From Phycomyces blakesleeanus NRRL 1555(-) (taxonomy: Eukaryota > Mucoromycota > Mucoromycetes > Mucorales > Phycomycetaceae): a stretch of 64,000 nucleotides of DNA. Below are positions 44,701-54,990 of this stretch, piece after piece. The DNA lies in contig NW_017265187.1 in NCBI RefSeq assembly GCF_001638985.1, positions 513,104-577,103 of the forward strand, in the 5' to 3' direction. A model generated the notes under the pieces. It saw only the letters and a program-made list of their open reading frames with translations, searched no databases and was not told the origin of the DNA. The translations under genes and the position numbers were made by a program. Numbering within the stretch: the first letter of the stretch is position 1; each line of letters begins with the position of its first letter.

Positions 44701-46077
44701 CATGGCTGGCAAGCAGACGTGTCCAGTTGCTTGTATGGCTGATGGGGCTTGTGTGGTAGGCTGGGTAATGGTATTACATTTGTCGAACTTGATACTGTCT
44801 GCAGAGGTATCAATCACTGCTGACAGACGCTTCAAGTCGGGGTATCCCAAGATGATATCGTGAGCCAGTCGGTCTACCACTTGGAAGGTAAGTTCCAGAG
44901 GGCGCCCAAGGAGAGTGACTGGAAGGGAGACGGTTCTGTGAGAGCGTGCCATAGCTCCAGCAGCAGTGTTGAATACAATGGACTGATCATGATCGACCTT
45001 GGCAACTATGCCTTCCAATGCAGAGGCACGGATTGCAGTGATGGCAGATCCTGTGTCTACGAGCGCAGACAGAGCCTTGTTCTGTATGACACATGGTACT
45101 GAAGGCCCTGCTGACATTGTGGGCTGAGAGGAGCCGGTAGTGGCCAACCAAGCAGGCGTGATGGTGGCGGCCAGAGGGGGCTCTTCTTCGACTATGGCAG
45201 GTTGATAGCTGATGGCAGCAGAGTGAGAAACCCCAGGGCAGTCCTTGTTCCGATGGGCCCCTTTGCAGTAACCACAGATGGGTCTCCCGTCTGGTCCCCA
45301 TAGACTTGGGACTCCATCATGAGGGCCATGTTGCTTGGGCCGTTGAGGAGAGGCAATCGCAGCAGAACAATCCATGGGCTCAAATTGGCAATGGAAGTTG
45401 CGAGCGCGCGGTGGTGCCAAGTCACCGATGCAGTCCTCGTGCATTACGGCCTTCTCATAGACGGTTTCCCAGTCATCCAGGCTATTCAGTGTGGGTTCAA
45501 TCAATTGACGAAGGCGTGGCTTGATGTTTTTGAGGAAGATGTTCAGGACGGTGCAGTCGGATAGGCGACCAGAATCTGGCATGTCATTCACCAAGGTAGC
45601 GAATTTGACTCGAAACAGCTGGATGGGTAGGTTTCCCTGGGTAGTGGCCTGGAGTGTCCGATGTCGTTGAGCCTTCTCGATGTCTGGATCAAGACCGTAC
45701 GTGCTGATTAGCAGGTCTTGGAGCTCCTCCCAGTTGTTACGGCAACCAGAGACGTGGATCCACTCAGCAATGTTGGGTGGTAGGTAATGGCAGAGAAACT
45801 TGCCCAGGAGGTCGGTGGGAACCCCAGCCAATGTTGCCTCAGTGTGGTATTGGTGCAACCACAACTTGATGTACATGGAGGGTTTGTAGGTTGGAACCGA
45901 GAGTGATTTGGCTGCAGAGGCCAAGTAAAGGGCGGTGAGCATGTCTGCGGAAGACATGCTTGGAGGCGTGATGCCTGAGAGAGGGGGCACTGTTATGGTT
46001 GGGGGTTTCAGAGGAGGATCCTGGCCAATAACCTGGCTGGCCCAACGAGTAGGGTTGTGAATACTGTCAGCAGACAT
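41777..46077 (-). pseudogene. Gag-Pol of gypsy element 2, with stops and a frameshift
   Basis: Gag spans the first ~300 codons and ends in a zinc knuckle (CGYCKGAHRNKDC, spacing CX2CX3HX4C, one residue shorter than usual before His). Protease has LVDTGSAIT. Reverse transcriptase has CVDYKRLN, LDLMASYWQ and YLDD. RNase H has HTDGACTAG. Integrase has a CGVC finger half, QSDNGQPF and NGLVERF. In-frame stops at 44101 (TGA), 43576 (TAG), 43171 (TAA) and 42604 (TGA) share one frame. A two-base frameshift near 42595 (AT repeat) follows, and the last part (42565-41777) is in another frame with a TGA at 41984. Context predicts CGA at 44101 and 41984 and CAA at 43171, all C-to-T. No chromodomain is seen. 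Non-functional. Confidence 0.9.
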
Positions 46078-46140
46078 GGGGGTGGAAAAGACGAGAAAAT
46101 ATTTATATGAGGGGGGTGGTAGAGCAGAGGCAGAGGAAAA

Positions 46141-46155
46141 GTAGCTTCTCCACCA
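46141..46155 (-). promoter_or_regulatory. Primer binding site of gypsy element 2
   Basis: In element sense, TGGTGGAGAAGCTAC follows the 5' LTR directly. The initial TGG complements the CCA end of a tRNA. I cannot say which tRNA. Confidence 0.75.
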
Positions 46156-46413
46156 TGTAATGAACAGCGGTCTTTAAGATGTGATAATATCCGTTTTAGG
46201 AAATGGAGTAGAAGAAGTAAGAGGAAGAAGAGTTGAGCTTGTAAAAGATGATGTTTATTGACAAGAATATGAAGCTATTTTATATGAAAAGACTACGGAT
46301 ATTGATGCAGACAGAATGATGAAGAGAGAGAGTATTTTATGCACTCGTATGTACCTTCTTGCAGTAGTCCTTTACTACTGCAAGTAGTGCATCTGTGACT
46401 CTCAGTCACAACA
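46156..46413 (-). repeat. 5' LTR of gypsy element 2
   Basis: 258 bp; in element sense TGTTGTGACTGAGAG to CATTACA, with a few differences from the other LTR. Confidence 0.9.
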
Positions 46414-46599
46414 AAGGGCATATCTATAAAGAATATAGCACAGATACTATATTAACTAAAGGTTGGTGTAAAGTGTGGACAAATAACCCTTCCGTATTAG
46501 GATTCAATACCAATTTTCATTGAATAAAGTGCTTCATTAATCAGATAAAATTAGATTTTCAGCAGGATAAAAACCCTTAATTTTTCTAGTAATTACTAG

Positions 46600-47910
46600 T
46601 TTTGATATTCATTTCTAGCCTCCAGCCATTCAAATCAAGTGTCAAGGTTCAGATCGCCCGTCCATGGTCATAGGTATAAAAAAACATTATGGGCAAATAC
46701 TCACTAGATTTAATATATCTCCAGTCTCCAGCTATCCAGGTCAAGCATCAAGATTCCGATCTCCCCACCATGGTTATAGGTATAAAAAGCATTATGGGCA
46801 TATACTCACTAGATTTAATATATCTCCAGTCTCCGGCCATCCAGGTCGAGCTTCAAGGTGCTGATCTCCCATTATATGGTTATAGGTATAACAAAAATGG
46901 ATGAGCAATCACACTCGGCTTTATTTATTTCTAGTGTTGAATCCACCAAGATCATGCTTCACAGATCCGGATTCAGTCCATGGCTATAGGTATACAAAAA
47001 CTCGATGAGCAATTACTCATTGGATTTTATATATTTCTAGTGTCTACTCATCCACTGCAATTATCAGGATCCGATTTTTTATGAATTGTTATAGCTAACC
47101 AAGTTTCCTTTAAACCTTTACTTAAAACAAACTATACTCTTTATTTATATTTTCTTTTGATGGCAAAGAACGATGATCAAATATACATCCATTATGGAAG
47201 GTATACAAGTCGTTCTTGGCCATTACTAACCTAGAAGTATATATAACTATTGTTTTTACTCTCCAGGCCAAACAGCAAGGATCAAAACTCAAATTTAGGC
47301 TACAGTTAAACAAGTCTTCTTGAGCTTTTACTTACTGTCATTTATATATTTCTAGTGTTTTTTTTCTTAAAGTTCAAATATCAAAGATCTGATTTCAAAT
47401 CAAGGTTACGGGTACACACTTTTCTCTCTGTCTTTACATGCTTTCTTTCGTATTGGCCTAGTGTGTTTATGATCTGGCTACACAATAAAAAATTTGTTTT
47501 CCTTCCAGTGCGACAGGTATATACATCTAGTTTGGCCTTTAGTTATTGTTGGCTTTATTTCTCTACTGGCTTCACAGTCCAAGCCAGCCATCATGGATCC
47601 TATATCCGTCCAGTGTTACAGGTATACACTTCTCTTTGGGATTTTACTTACTGTCGGTTTTAATTTCCTACTGTCCTTAAAGTCAAGGCCAACGACCAAT
47701 CATCTGGTATCCATGGAGAATTACAGATATAAAAATGTTATTGGGCCGTTACTTATAATTGTTTTTGTTTCTCTAGTGTCCGTGCAGTCAAAGGTAACAA
47801 GCAAGAACCCAGTCTCCATATTGGGATATAGTGTTACATATCTCTTTGATTTTTGACTTGCTGCAAACTGTATTTTTTCTCGTGACTTTACAGTCAAATT
47901 CAACAGTGAT
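46600..47910 (+). repeat. ~105-bp period array with exon/intron-like units
   Basis: About twelve diverged units; the landmark GTTATAGGTATA or a variant recurs near 46668, 46772, 46878, 46982, 47087, 47196, 47301, 47403, 47510, 47613, 47722 and 47829. Each unit has a C/A-rich half of 44-56 nt and a T-rich half starting GTAT and ending AG, like a 50-63 nt fungal intron (for example 46780-46829, 46886-46934 and 46990-47040). One unit carries TTACTAAC. Alternatively the 47494-47856 part is one open frame of 120 codons with a 35-36 residue repeat (YRY...LLL...SL.S..S), hydrophobic where the T-rich half lies. The array is cut at 47911 by the MULE terminal repeat. Confidence 0.7.
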
Positions 47911-47970
47911 CTTAGGGGACAGGGGTTTTTGGCTATGGGAACGGGGGGTAACGGCACCACACAATTTAAG
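47911..47970 (+). repeat. Left terminal inverted repeat of MULE
   Basis: CTTAGGGGACAGGGG then TTTTTGG and a diverged continuation to ACACA, matching the reverse complement of about 52535-52585. Confidence 0.8.
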
Positions 47971-48268
47971 GTGACTGTAAGTCCAAGGCCCAGCTATAAA
48001 GTGTCTTGAAGAACCCCCCATCCCCATTCTTTATAAGCACACCCCTGTCCCCATCTTTAGATCATTCCAATTTCTCGGGAAAAATAAAAACACCCCCTTT
48101 CTTAAAGTCATTAACATTTAGCTGTAAGAATAAAAAGTAATATTTCCAAATAACAAGATATGATGCCTATTTTATGTTATGTACATTGCATACATTGCAT
48201 ACATTATGTACATTGCTTACATGAATCAATAAAAATACTTATATAACTACATTGCTCTTTTATTAAAG

Positions 48269-50800
48269 ATGAACACCAACTTCAATACCCCTATTGAGAA
48301 GATGTACTCGCTTAAAACAACTCTCTCATTCCCCAAGAATGGTTATCCTGACAAGCAGAGTGTTCTTCAAGCCGTAAATAATTACGCCCTTTCTAATAAC
48401 TTCACCATTAAGATTAAGGATGGAAAATTCCCTATTCTTCACATTGCTTGTTCAAAGGCTGGTGTTTATCATGACAAGCGCAATATAACTGATGAGAAAA
48501 GAAAGAAGACGCCCAACTCTTCTCTTACTGGATGCCCCTATCTCTTAAGATTTTCTTATAAGAAGAAGAGCAAAAGATATCTTTCTTTGCCCGCCTATGG
48601 GGAAAACGAACATTGCCACAACCATCCTGTCACCCCTGAGAATTTGGCTTCTTCTCACCAAGGAAGAATGTCTCTTTTGACTGCTGAAGATGCCACTATT
48701 GCAAAGACAATGTTGGAGAATCATGCCAAGTCCCGTGATGTTCAGAAGGCAACAAGTGACAAGGTGACAGGAATGAGAAAGCTGAGGATCAGTGATATCA
48801 ACAATCTCAAGTACAGTGCTACTCGTGGTGATGAGGAGTCTGCCCATGGCGCTACTGAGCTCATCAGAACAATGGAAGCAAAGGGATTTTCCGTTCTCTA
48901 CAAGTTTAATGAGAGAAATAGACTCACTCATATATTTTTTATGAACGATATAATGATCAAGAGAGCTCAACGTTTCCCTGATGTCTTTATTGTGAATGCT
49001 ACATACAAGACAAACTGCGTGAAGATGCCATTGGTTTGCGTAGAGGGTGTCAGTAACCTAGGTGGAGAAAGGTTGAAGAGCTTTCCTGTGGCCTTTGCAT
49101 GGGTAGCCGATGAAACAGAGAAGAGCTATGTCTGGTTTGTGAAGTCTCTGAAAGCAATTGTTTTGGAGGGGGTTGAAAAAGTTCCTATATTTGTTACAGA
49201 CAAATGTAAAGCATTGATGAATGTGCTTGATTCCGAGTTCCCCTTGGCCAAGAAGCTTCTGTGTGGTTGGCATATAATCAACAACATTGCCAAAATGGCA
49301 AAAAAAACAATGAAGCCAGGAAAAGAAAAAGAGTTGTGCACACATTTAGTCAACAAAATGATCTTTGGAGATAAACGCGATGTCTTTGATGAAAATCTTG
49401 AGCTTTTCAAATTGCTCTCATCTCGGAAAGATTTCCAAAGTAAAGAGCAGCTGGAAGACAATAATGATGATTCTACAAAGGTTGTAGAAAAAAGAACTCT
49501 GGAAAAGTACTTTGAAGATGAGTGGATGCCGTGCAAGGAAAAGTGGGCTGGCTACCTCACTAGTCAATTAAAACATTTTGATTGTGTGACAACACAATAT
49601 GTTGAGAGTGGCCATAATACTCTGAAAAAAAATCTCAGCTCTTCAGTCATTGAACTCTTCATTTGAGCAAATTTGCTCCTATCTTCTCCAGTTTGAGGGC
49701 GACTATCAGGACCTTGAGTTGAATAAGGCAACTATTACAGATGCCAAAATATACCATGAACCTCGCCTCTGTGGATTGATTTACCACGTCTCAAGAATTG
49801 GTTTGATCACCATCCGTGATGAGCTTCTAGAAGAGGTTGTACCTGGTGAGCTTTGCAATTGCAGAGTAAAAGTGGTGTTTGGTCTTCCTTGTCGCCATGA
49901 TCTGCCAAGAGATTGTATGTTGCTATTATCAGACCTTCCTGAAAGATGGATTCTGTCTTCTTTGGGTGAACGTTTGAAGCAACTGGAATGTGACGTTTCT
50001 CTACAGAAAATTGACGTTGAAAAGCCTGCCCCGTGGGTGAAATGTATAACAAAGCTTGAACAATTGTTTCGTCAGTGTGAAGGGAATCAACAAGTCCAGA
50101 ATCTTATGACAATGGTTGATGAACTTGTTGACAATGCTGGTGAAATAATTGACCGTCCAAATGTTGTATTTCCTTTGGCAAGTGAGGTAAAAGCTCCTGG
50201 AAGACCTAAGCACGTCAAAAGGAAAACTGCTCTCCCAAAGGACTTTGTCCGTCACAAGCACAGACATCTCCTTGTGCAAAAAAAACAAAATAAGCATGCA
50301 ACATATACAAACATGATTTCACAATCTAATACATATTTATTCTTTCTTTCTTTAGAATGATATCAGAAGTATTTTGAAAGAAGGACTTAAAGAAGTGATG
50401 AAGGAGTTCTTAGAGGAGGAGCCTCTCAAAAAAAGTAATGTATAATTGTTTTTTTTGTGTAATTATAATGTAATATCTAATGCTTACTATTTCTAGTCAT
50501 AAAAGAAATAAAAAAAGAAACCCAATTCGCTGAAAAACAAGAGCCTCTCGAAGAAGGTAATTTTTGATAACTTATAAATGAATCACAAAATATTTTGCAT
50601 GGTTTGCTCACACATTGCATGTTTTCTCTATAGCTAAAACAACCAATTTTGCTAAAAAGCAAGAGCCTCTCGAAGAAGGTAACCAATAAGATATTTTACT
50701 AAAATTAAATGCTAAATGCTACATTGTTTTTTGTTTCTTCTTAGCTGAAAAATATTCCTCTGGAATTAAAAAACCTAAACATCTCCAAGACAACTACTGA
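48269..50800 (+). pseudogene. MULE transposase, frameshifted, with small 3' exons
   Basis: The first frame (465 codons) has an N-terminal FAR1/GCM-like DNA-binding region (LTGCPYLLRFSYKKK, HCHNHP) and then the MULE DDE domain. The first catalytic site reads FIVNATYKTN where the family has DATYKTN, so Asp is Asn. The second reads VTDKCKALMNVLDSEFP, followed by LCGWHI and YVESGHNTLKKNL. A frameshift near 49650 leads to a second frame (to about 50340) with a SWIM zinc finger (CNCRVKVVFGLPCRH). Short 3' exons follow: 50356-50434, 50497-50556, 50634-50678 and 50745-50800, separated by introns with GTAA donors and TAG acceptors. The two middle ones (60 and 45 nt, both multiples of three) each end FAxKQEPLEE, a duplicated exon. 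The stop at 50798 is TGA. The D-to-N change and frameshift make it inactive. Confidence 0.85.
50557..50633 (+). other. Intron between duplicated small exons of the MULE gene
   Basis: GTAATT donor and CTATAG acceptor. Flanking exons both end in the same coding motif KQEPLEE followed by a G donor context. Confidence 0.65.
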
Positions 50801-50882
50801 TACGATTTGCCTAGTCCGAAAAAAACAAAACAAAAATGTGCATGACTTTGCTCTGCCTGCTCAAATCGACTAAGCCACCATT

Positions 50883-51560
50883 TTGTTGACGTTTAACCCC
50901 AAGTCCGATGGTTGGTGCGGTTTCCGTGTATTTTCACACCTGAAAGAGGGTGGAGAGGATCAGTTTCCTTTGGTGAAGAAGAAGATGTTGGCCACGATGG
51001 CAACCTATAATAAACTTTACGAGCACAACTTTGGCATAGATGTTGCTGAAGTGACAGAGGTCATTGCCTTTGGCTCCAAGATTGACCCTGCTCTTGGGGA
51101 AAATATCCCATCTTACCCTTCCTCTATGTGGTTCTCTGCACCAGAATATGCTCAGATAATAGCTGACACCTATAACGAGCTTGTTTGTGTGTACTCTGAC
51201 GATTGGAGCGTCTTGTCTGTAACTTTCCTTCCCCTCCATGATTGGAAGCCTCTCAAAAGAAAGTCATTGCCAATGGTCTTGCACCATGTACATGGGTGCC
51301 ACTGGACAACAATTAAAGTGAAGCCTCATGTACATCAGTCCTGGCCTGAGGTAAATGCACTGTATTTTGATGCTATCCATAGAGGGAGTATCATTGACTG
51401 CTTTTCCACAAGTTGGAATCATTGGGGGCAGTTCCCAAAGAACAAGTCTTATCTTTTACCCTCCACTACTACAACTATTACAATTACTACTACTGCTACT
51501 AACTCTCCTACAAATTCTCCCATAAATTCTTCTGATATTATTGACCTCACACATATATAA
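50883..51560 (+). pseudogene. OTU-like cysteine protease region of the MULE
   Basis: 226 codons. NPKSDGWCGFRVF matches the OTU catalytic block (DGxC, Cys nucleophile) and MVLHHVHGCHWTTI gives the catalytic His region; a short Thr/Ser/Asn-rich tail ends IIDLTHI. OTU proteins remove ubiquitin, and OTU domains are known in some MULEs. No ATG starts this frame. Upstream in the same frame it reads VHDFALPAQID, then TAA (50871), then ATILLTFNPKSDG. The preceding transposase exon ends with TGA. If the TGA was CGA, the TAA was CAA and one base is lost in the A-run near 50820-50840, transposase and OTU form one protein. Catalytic residues of the OTU part look intact. Confidence 0.75.
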
Positions 51561-52534
51561 CTTATCTATCTTTCTATTTTTTAATATACTTACTCCTATT
51601 TTTTTCTTTAATTTTTTAACAAACACAATTGCACCCAGTCTGTCTTTAATTTTAATGTTACATGTAAAACCCAGATACAGATATTATTGGCATCCAACTA
51701 ATTGGAAGACTATATAATTGGCTTTTATTTTTTGGAGTACAAAGTCTGTGCATTTATAAGCAATCTGATTAGATCTTCATCTAATCACAGACGTGAATTT
51801 TACCATAAAAGATGTAAAACAGAAACGACGCATAGCTTTTGATAGATTTCTGTCTTAATTCGAATGCTAAAGCTTGGATATTTTGCTGTATTGCTGAAAA
51901 AATACATACATCTTTATATCCAAAATTTGGAGTTAATTTATTATGTTTTGGTTGAATAAACAAGCAAAATATACACTTTTTTCACGTTTTTAATCATTTG
52001 AGATAGATTGTTTTTGCTAATAAATATCCTTTCTACATAATAATATGGTCTAAAACTTTTACTGAAACGTTTTTTTACTATTTTCTATTGATATAAAGCA
52101 TTTTCAAGTGATTTTTACTAATATTTTCAAATTGTTGTTTTTTTGTTCAATCTTTCACAAATGAAATTTACAGAACTTTTGTAATTCACTCATTAAACGT
52201 GATTCAAAAAATATTACAAAACAAACAAATACTCACTTTATGCAGAAAAAAGCAATGAAACCAACCATCTTACTCTCATATTTCTATCTATTTTTTTGAA
52301 CAAGTTATGAATTTTTTAAAAATAAATAAAAATGAAAATGAAAAGTTACAGACAAATGTTCTTCCACTTTTGCATGATTTTTCTTAGTGAATAAAGACAA
52401 GTAATTATACTGGATAGGGACAGAGGGGTGACTGTTTTTTGGGGGACAGGGTGTTACACACAGAAACGATGGATGTTTGCTGGACAAGTTAAAAGTAGTC
52501 ACGCCTCTAATTATCTGCTTGACTACTCACTATA
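51561..52534. other. 3' non-coding region of the MULE
   Basis: AT-rich with no coding signal; contains the inner GGGACAG motif near 52425, an inverted partner of the terminal repeat. Confidence 0.5.
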
Positions 52535-52585
52535 AGCTTGTGTAACACTCTGTCCCCATCATCCAAAAACCCCCTGTCCCCTAAG
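52535..52585 (-). repeat. Right terminal inverted repeat of MULE
   Basis: Reverse complement begins CTTAGGGGACAGGGGG then TTTTTGG and continues to a GTGTTACACA stretch. Confidence 0.8.
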
Positions 52586-52865
52586 ATATACAAAAAATAT
52601 AATAATAAAGGTACTGATGTTGCACAGAAATGTTGGCAAGATGAATTATTTGCATTATAGAAGAGGAATGTTACTAGCATAGGGGACCATGATTTCGAAT
52701 GAGTACAATGTAGATGAATATGTTAACAAGGGAAAAGGAAAAAATATCATGTGTAGAAGGAACAGGGAACGGAAATGAGATTTTTTCTGTGCGCGGAAAA
52801 ATTCTCCTCTTATCACCGAGGGCACAGCACCACATCAACAAACTATTGACGTCAGCCTCTCATAA

Positions 52866-52891
52866 CACTGGAAAAATAGGGTAATTTCATC
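52866..52891 (+). repeat. Left terminal inverted repeat of CACTA element
   Basis: 26 bp starting CACTGGAAAAATAGGG, preceded by the duplicated target TAA. Confidence 0.95.
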
Positions 52892-54990
52892 TGGATCAAA
52901 TGTACCAAAAATGTAGATGATTGAGCCGATATCATCACAATTTTTGTGATATATCATTTTGAGTAATGGTACGATATCATCTATGGTGCTGATATGTATC
53001 ATCATAACAACGGGTACACAAAAACCCAATGTAGAACGATTGTCAGTCCGCAAACTATGAAAACTGAATAAATATTGTAGTTATGCTTTACTCCTATCAA
53101 GTCTACCTCTTTATGTGTTATATTTTGAGGTCTATAAAGAGCTAACGTCCCATATTATTATTTTTACTGGGTTTTTTTATTGGCTGCAGAAATGCTTTAA
53201 AAACTATCAAAGAGATGATTGTAGGTTTTTTACAATATAAAGAAATGATGATAGTTGGTTTTCTATACATGCTCAAAGTAATGAAACTAGGTTTTTTATA
53301 CACACAAAAGCAATGAAACTAGGTTTTTTTACAATGGAAAAGAGAAACAAAGCATGGGTAGATTTTTATAAACAAGCCTCTTTGGTTTGTTTATTTATTT
53401 TACTTTTATTTATTTATTTTTTGGAAAAACATTGGGTTATACATTTTTTGTTCAATTTTGTTTTATTTGATAGGAAAATCTTTTCTAAATAAAAATCCTA
53501 ATTTCGTGACAGTTTTGATACTATAGCTATTATAATTGCTAATACTTCTTGCTCGCTATATATAATTTAAAGCCTTCCAGAAGTAGACATGGAATACATA
53601 CTTTAATAGTGGGAATGCTATTAAAAAATGATTAATAGAAAAGAAGAATTAGTAAATGATTTAAATTCAAATTTCTTTATAAATACTTACAAGATGGAGA
53701 AGACTTGACATAAAATTGATATAAACATGCTCTTCAGAATTATCAAGACAATACCAGTAGTCTTTGAATAGAGATAAATTCTAAAAACAAATAATTATTA
53801 ATATTGTGCATAGTAAAGGCGTATTTATTAAATATATTGTAGTTAACTTACCAAATATTACTGATTATACGTCTTCCTGCATAATATCAGACATAAATAA
53901 TAAATTGTAATAGAAATAAATATATATTTATAAGGAAGACAAAAGAATAATTTGAATTTTTTTTAAGAAAAAAACTTACCATCATGTTCGATTAAGAGAT
54001 GATGAGACTCAATGGAAATGAGTAGCAATGGCTAGACAAACAATATGATGAGTAACAAAGATCAGTAAGAGAATGATATCTTACCTTGATATATCAGACA
54101 GAGTATAGCCAAACAAAGAGACACATATTTGGTATTGAGCTATAAAAGAAAGAAAAAATTGTAAGTGAAATTGTAAAAACATAAGCAAAAGAGAAACAGA
54201 GAAAATATCAATAATAAATGTTGTTAAAAGAAAAAAAAGAAAAAAAAGACTTGTCTTAAAATCCAGTTTGACCCTGACAAAATGCGGGCTGTAAAAAGTA
54301 ATACTCCTGTTATATTTTTAGAAAAGAAAGAAAAACAAAGTGCAGACAAGAAGTACAGTGAGACTTTGTTTATTGATGAAAAGAGAGATGATCTTCTATT
54401 GCTATTTGCTATGTGAGTTTATATAGACATTGCGTGTGTATTTAGGATAATGATATGAGTATATCATGTGATATCTGTTTTCTTATATCATAGATAATAT
54501 ATTGTTAAGTTATTACCCACGCTCTTGTTTGAGTGATTAGTGATGTTGACTAAGGTGTGTGACCTTGTTATCGGTATATTCTTTATTTAATGATAGTGTG
54601 AGAAAAAATGTAAAATTGATACTGGTCGCTTATTCAATATGTCTTTGTCTTATTGTCTGTGCGCTCTATTTGAATCTACGATTATGTTGGATACAACAGC
54701 TCCAAAAGAAGATGATTACCATCATCTTGAAATACTACTTTGTGCCTCATTGAGTTAGAAAAGAAGTTGTCTTAATGTGGATCAAGTGGTTGGGAGATGT
54801 GCTTAAATATCAAATGAAAGATAGAGAGTTAATCTGCACCGCTTATTCTCTTTACTAGTATGTGAATTTTAAATATGATATAACAAGTGTAGTGAATTGT
54901 ACAATATTAGTTGAAAATTATTAATATTTATTTTATTAACAGAAAATAACAAAGTGTATTCCTACTGCTCCTTGCCAACCCAACCTATGC
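52892..54990. other. Left sub-terminal and upstream region of CACTA element
   Basis: AT-rich. Contains the sub-terminal repeats at 53205-53345 and, near 54290-54600, a stretch starting TGTAAAAAGTAATACTCC that resembles the style of the gypsy LTRs but has no clear second border. It presumably includes the promoter of the accessory gene. No other gene seen. Confidence 0.45.
53205..53345 (+). repeat. Sub-terminal tandem repeats of CACTA element
   Basis: About four imperfect copies of a ~42-bp unit containing AATGAAACTAGGTTTTTT. Sub-terminal arrays are the transposase-binding zones in known CACTA elements. Confidence 0.65.

Larger units (their letters stand above)
41510..46413 (-). mobile_element. 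Ty3/gypsy element 2, decayed
   Basis: LTRs of 257 bp (41510-41766) and 258 bp (46156-46413) bound a minus-strand gag-pol. Flanks share AAGG or AAAGG (41505-41509; 46413-46417), consistent with a 4-5 bp target duplication. The LTRs differ at a few positions and the coding region has several stops, so it is older than the chromovirus. The internal region is visibly richer in G and C than its surroundings. Confidence 0.92.
47911..52585 (+). mobile_element. MULE-type DNA transposon with OTU domain
   Basis: The ends are inverted repeats: CTTAGGGGACAGGGG then TTTTTGG at 47911, mirrored at 52585. Similarity extends imperfectly for about 50 bp, and a second pair of GGGGACAG motifs lies further in (near 48040 and 52420). 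A MULE transposase gene and an OTU-protease-like coding region lie inside. MULEs normally make 8-10 bp target duplications; I could not see one here, so exact ends may be a few bases off or the flanks have changed. Confidence 0.8.

Noticed and set aside
47902..52595. 8-10 bp target duplication of the MULE
   Set aside because: The 9-10 bp next to each terminal repeat do not match (AACAGTGAT against ATATACAAA).
54290..54600. Solo LTR inside the large CACTA element
   Set aside because: It starts TGTAAAAAG and resembles LTR style, but no CA end, no target duplication and no matching copy in the window could be shown.
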